DNA of 8,398 bases, from contig JBLHJX010000242.1 of assembly GCA_047619225.1 (NCBI GenBank), positions 1-8,398 on the forward strand. Reading direction: 5' to 3'. The notes beneath the pieces were generated by a model, which searched no databases, was not told the origin of the DNA, and worked only from the letters and a program-made list of their open reading frames with translations. The position numbers were made by a program, and so were the translations under genes. The stretch comes from JABIFK01 sp047619225. GTDB lineage: Bacteria > Latescibacterota > UBA2968. This document shows, one piece after another, positions 6,295 through 8,398 of the stretch; position 1 is the stretch's first letter, and every line of letters starts with the position of its first letter.

Positions 6295-6333
6295 GATTAC
6301 GATCTTCCTTTTTACTTTTCACCTGGAGTCTCT

Positions 6334-7308
6334 ATGGCACACCACAACTTCACACCCACCCATTACCATTCCACCATCGGTTCGCACGAACCCGTACTCA
6401 CCATCCAAAGTGGCGATACGGTCTCAACCACCACCGTTGATGCCGGTGGCAAAGACAAAGACGGCAACCAAGCAACCCCAGGTGGCAATCCGCAAACAGG
6501 TCCCTTTTATATTGACGGTGCCAAACCGGGCGATTCAATCGCTGTCACATTTGACCACGTCATGCCTAACCGAGCTTGGGGGCATACGTCTGCTCGCGTG
6601 GCTGCCAATGTACTTGATCCCGGATATGTACCCAAATTCGACGACAACATCTCCCGCATCATCTGGGGAATTGACTTTGAAAACAATACTGCCAGCCCAG
6701 TAGAAGTATGCGAAGGGTCAGACCAAACCACACTTGGCGATGGACAACCCACCACAGGATACCTCAAAAAACTAACATTGCCCCTCAATCCGCATCCAGG
6801 TTGTTTTGGTGTGGCACCCCCACGCGGACAAGCGATCTCCACAGCCACCTCATCCACACATGGTGGCAACATGGACTACAAACGCTTTAACCAAGGCACC
6901 ATTGTCTATTTCCCTGTGTTTGTTGAAGGCGCCCTCTTTCACATTGGGGATGGCCACGCCCTTCAAGGCGATGGAGAGATTGTGGGCACCGGCATCGAAA
7001 TTTCCTTTGATGTTACATTCACCGTTCATTTGCACAAAGGCAAAACCATCGGTTGGCCAAGAGGTGAAAGTGACACCCATATCTACACAGTTGGCAACGC
7101 ACGACCACTCGATCAATGCATCGAACACGCCACCACCGAAATGATCCGCTGGCTCAAATCAGACTACAGCCTCGACGAACGTACCATTCACGTCCTATTA
7201 GGCGAAGCCGTTGAATACGATATGGGCAATATGTTTGACCCTGCATATACCATGGTCTGCAAAGTGCCCAAAAGCGTGCTCGAAACCATTGGGGCAAAAA
7301 GATCTTAA
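6334..7308 (+). CDS. Acetamidase/formamidase family protein
   Basis: A 324-residue cytoplasmic protein of the FmdA/AmdA family (PF03069 type), which hydrolyses formamide, acetamide or similar small amides to ammonia and the acid. Family landmarks in order: HYHSTIG (11-16) and LTIQSGDTV (22-30); GGNPQTGPFYIDGAKPGD (50-67); a central LNPHPGCFGVAPP (151-163); STHGGNMDYK (174-183), the usual 'GGNMD' loop; and FHIGDGHALQGDGEIVGTG (202-220), the conserved His/Asp-rich core. The start is the ATG at 6334 because GGAG (6325-6328) lies 5 nt upstream and the protein then begins in the normal place; an in-frame extension to 6283 overlaps the candidate promoter. It is divergent from the PTPS unit and followed after 63 bases by an ABC transporter ATPase. 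Many family members are uncharacterised, so formamide as substrate is not assured. Confidence 0.92.
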   Translation: MAHHNFTPTHYHSTIGSHEPVLTIQSGDTVSTTTVDAGGKDKDGNQATPGGNPQTGPFYIDGAKPGDSIAVTFDHVMPNRAWGHTSARVAANVLDPGYVPKFDDNISRIIWGIDFENNTASPVEVCEGSDQTTLGDGQPTTGYLKKLTLPLNPHPGCFGVAPPRGQAISTATSSTHGGNMDYKRFNQGTIVYFPVFVEGALFHIGDGHALQGDGEIVGTGIEISFDVTFTVHLHKGKTIGWPRGESDTHIYTVGNARPLDQCIEHATTEMIRWLKSDYSLDERTIHVLLGEAVEYDMGNMFDPAYTMVCKVPKSVLETIGAKRS

Positions 7309-7371
7309 GGTCCGTAAAACTGCAAAAGTAAAAACATCATCCATCATCCTAAACCCAGATTAAAGGTGCGC

Positions 7372-8355
7372 ATGAATCCAGACCACATCCTCCAAGTTCG
7401 CAATCTCAAAAAATATTTCCCCATTCAAAAAGGGTTGTTCCGTCGCGTGGTTGGCCAAGTGAAATCAGTTGATGGTGTTGACTTTGATGTTGAACGCGGT
7501 GAAACGCTGGGCTTGGCAGGTGAAAGCGGGTGTGGAAAAACCACCACCATTCGCACCATTTTACGCGCTCATGAACCCACCGATGGGCAAGTCACTTACA
7601 ACAATGGCGGACAAGACATTGACTTATTCGCCCTTTCCAACGAAGCGCTCAAACCCCTACGTGCCGAATTGCAATATGTCTTCCAAGACCCCTACGGCTC
7701 ACTCGACCCTCGCATGACCGTGCGCGATATTGTGGCAGAACCTCTCCAAATCCACAACATAGCCACAGGCCGCGAACTCAGCGAACGTGTTGCCGATCTT
7801 ATGCAACGCGTGGGTTTAAATCCCGCCCACCTCAATCGATATCCCCACGCATTCAGTGGGGGGCAGCGCCAACGCATTGGCATTGCACGTGCCCTTGCGT
7901 TGCGTCCCAAACTCATGATGCTTGATGAACCCGTGTCTGCCCTCGATGTTTCTGTGCGTGCCCAAGTGCTCAATCTGCTCATGGACTTACAAGAAGAATT
8001 TGCGCTCACCTACATCATTGTCGCACACGACTTGGCCATTCTCGAACGCATATGTGACCGCATTGCTGTCATGTTCCTCGGTCACATAATGGAACTCACC
8101 ACCAGCCATGCCCTTTTTGCCGAACCCCTGCATCCCTACACCAAAGCACTGCTATCGGCCATTCCTCTACCCAACCCACGCATCCAAACCAAGCGCGAAA
8201 TTTTGCAGGGCGATGTCCCCGACCCTGCAGACTCCCCCGAAGGGTGCAAGTTTTGTGGCCGCTGCCCCTTAGCCGAGTCGCGTTGCTTTACCGAAGAACC
8301 CGAACTCCGAGAAGTACAACCCAGTCACTTTGTGCGATGCCATTTGGTATCATGA
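7372..8355 (+). CDS. Oligopeptide/dipeptide ABC transporter ATP-binding protein (OppF/DppF type)
   Basis: A 327-residue ATPase subunit that would sit on the cytoplasmic face of an Opp/Dpp-type importer. Walker A is GESGCGKTT (50-58), the Q-loop glutamine is Q105 in FQDPYGSLDPRM, the signature is SGGQRQR (162-168), Walker B is LMMLDEP (181-187) and the switch histidine is H219 in VAHDL. The tail EPLHPYTKALLSAIPLPNP (251-269) plus a cysteine-bearing end is the oligo_HPY extension that marks this family. YFPIQKGLFRRVVGQVKSVDGV is the OppF/DppF-like N-terminus. ATG 7372 is chosen because AAAGG lies 5 nt upstream; a GTG at 7366 would overlap that site. C292, C295, C298, C305 and C323 form a cysteine cluster like that reported to bind a 4Fe-4S cluster in some Opp/Dpp ATPases. 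The expected partner (OppD-like ATPase), permeases and binding protein are not in view. Confidence 0.95.
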   Translation: MNPDHILQVRNLKKYFPIQKGLFRRVVGQVKSVDGVDFDVERGETLGLAGESGCGKTTTIRTILRAHEPTDGQVTYNNGGQDIDLFALSNEALKPLRAELQYVFQDPYGSLDPRMTVRDIVAEPLQIHNIATGRELSERVADLMQRVGLNPAHLNRYPHAFSGGQRQRIGIARALALRPKLMMLDEPVSALDVSVRAQVLNLLMDLQEEFALTYIIVAHDLAILERICDRIAVMFLGHIMELTTSHALFAEPLHPYTKALLSAIPLPNPRIQTKREILQGDVPDPADSPEGCKFCGRCPLAESRCFTEEPELREVQPSHFVRCHLVS

Positions 8356-8398
8356 CCAATCACATTCAAAACCTTTGGTCATCTCTTGTCCCCAACCA
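8352..8398 (+). CDS. Start of a further gene, cut by the right edge
   Basis: An ATG at 8352-8354 overlaps the TGA of the ABC ATPase gene (ATGA) and stays open to the edge, giving MTNHIQNLWSSLVPN. The four-base overlap is typical of translationally coupled operon genes. Only a weak TTTGG lies upstream, which is common for coupled starts. Fifteen residues are too few to name a family. Confidence 0.5.
   Translation, partial: MTNHIQNLWSSLVPN

Noticed and set aside
6283..6333. Longer N-terminus for the formamidase-family protein, starting at 6283
   Set aside because: It overlaps the candidate -10 and start site, has no good ribosome binding site, and adds residues before the usual family start.
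5804..6703. A 299-codon open frame on the + strand across the PTPS gene and into the formamidase gene
   Set aside because: It is antisense to the motif-rich PTPS gene and then out of frame with the formamidase gene. Its protein is low-complexity, rich in Pro, Thr, His and Ser, as expected from C/A-rich DNA read in a wrong frame.

Overview
The window reads as a chromosomal piece of an uncultured environmental bacterium, most likely from the Poribacteria/Latescibacterota range of phyla. This is an inference from gene content: several phytanoyl-CoA dioxygenase (PhyH) paralogues, a DUF6785/DUF6784-type membrane protein and a GWxTD-type exported protein in one place. There are no RNA genes, CRISPR arrays, insertion sequences or phage genes. 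The + strand is strongly C-rich over G whichever way the genes point, which suggests a replication-strand bias.

Layout. (1) Positions 1-2791, minus strand: a sigma70-like promoter (2763-2791) drives a 649-residue polytopic membrane protein (784-2733). It is followed by a possible 21-codon ORF whose Shine-Dalgarno sequence overlaps the membrane-protein stop codon, and then by an exported protein matching the N-terminal part of GWxTD-domain proteins, cut by the left edge. (2) Positions 2796-6221, minus strand: a second promoter (6193-6221) drives a 6-pyruvoyl-tetrahydropterin synthase/QueD homologue, a possible small acidic ORF, and three different PhyH-family Fe(II)/2-oxoglutarate oxygenases. 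An intrinsic terminator at 2796-2831 ends this unit, so it looks like one operon of about 3.4 kb. (3) Positions 6256-8398, plus strand: a divergent promoter (6256-6284) drives an acetamidase/formamidase-family protein and an OppF/DppF-type ABC transporter ATPase. A further gene starts in a four-base ATGA overlap and is cut by the right edge.

How the genes may work together. The second unit looks like a small oxidative pathway: one pterin/deazapurine-type synthase plus three non-heme iron oxygenases that keep their metal and 2-oxoglutarate ligands but are diverged from one another. The divergent unit pairs an amide hydrolase with an importer ATPase, as expected for uptake and breakdown of small amides or peptides. 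Whether the two divergent units share a substrate or regulator is unproven. The most interesting items are the PTPS plus triple-PhyH operon and the two short ORFs placed in translational-coupling positions.
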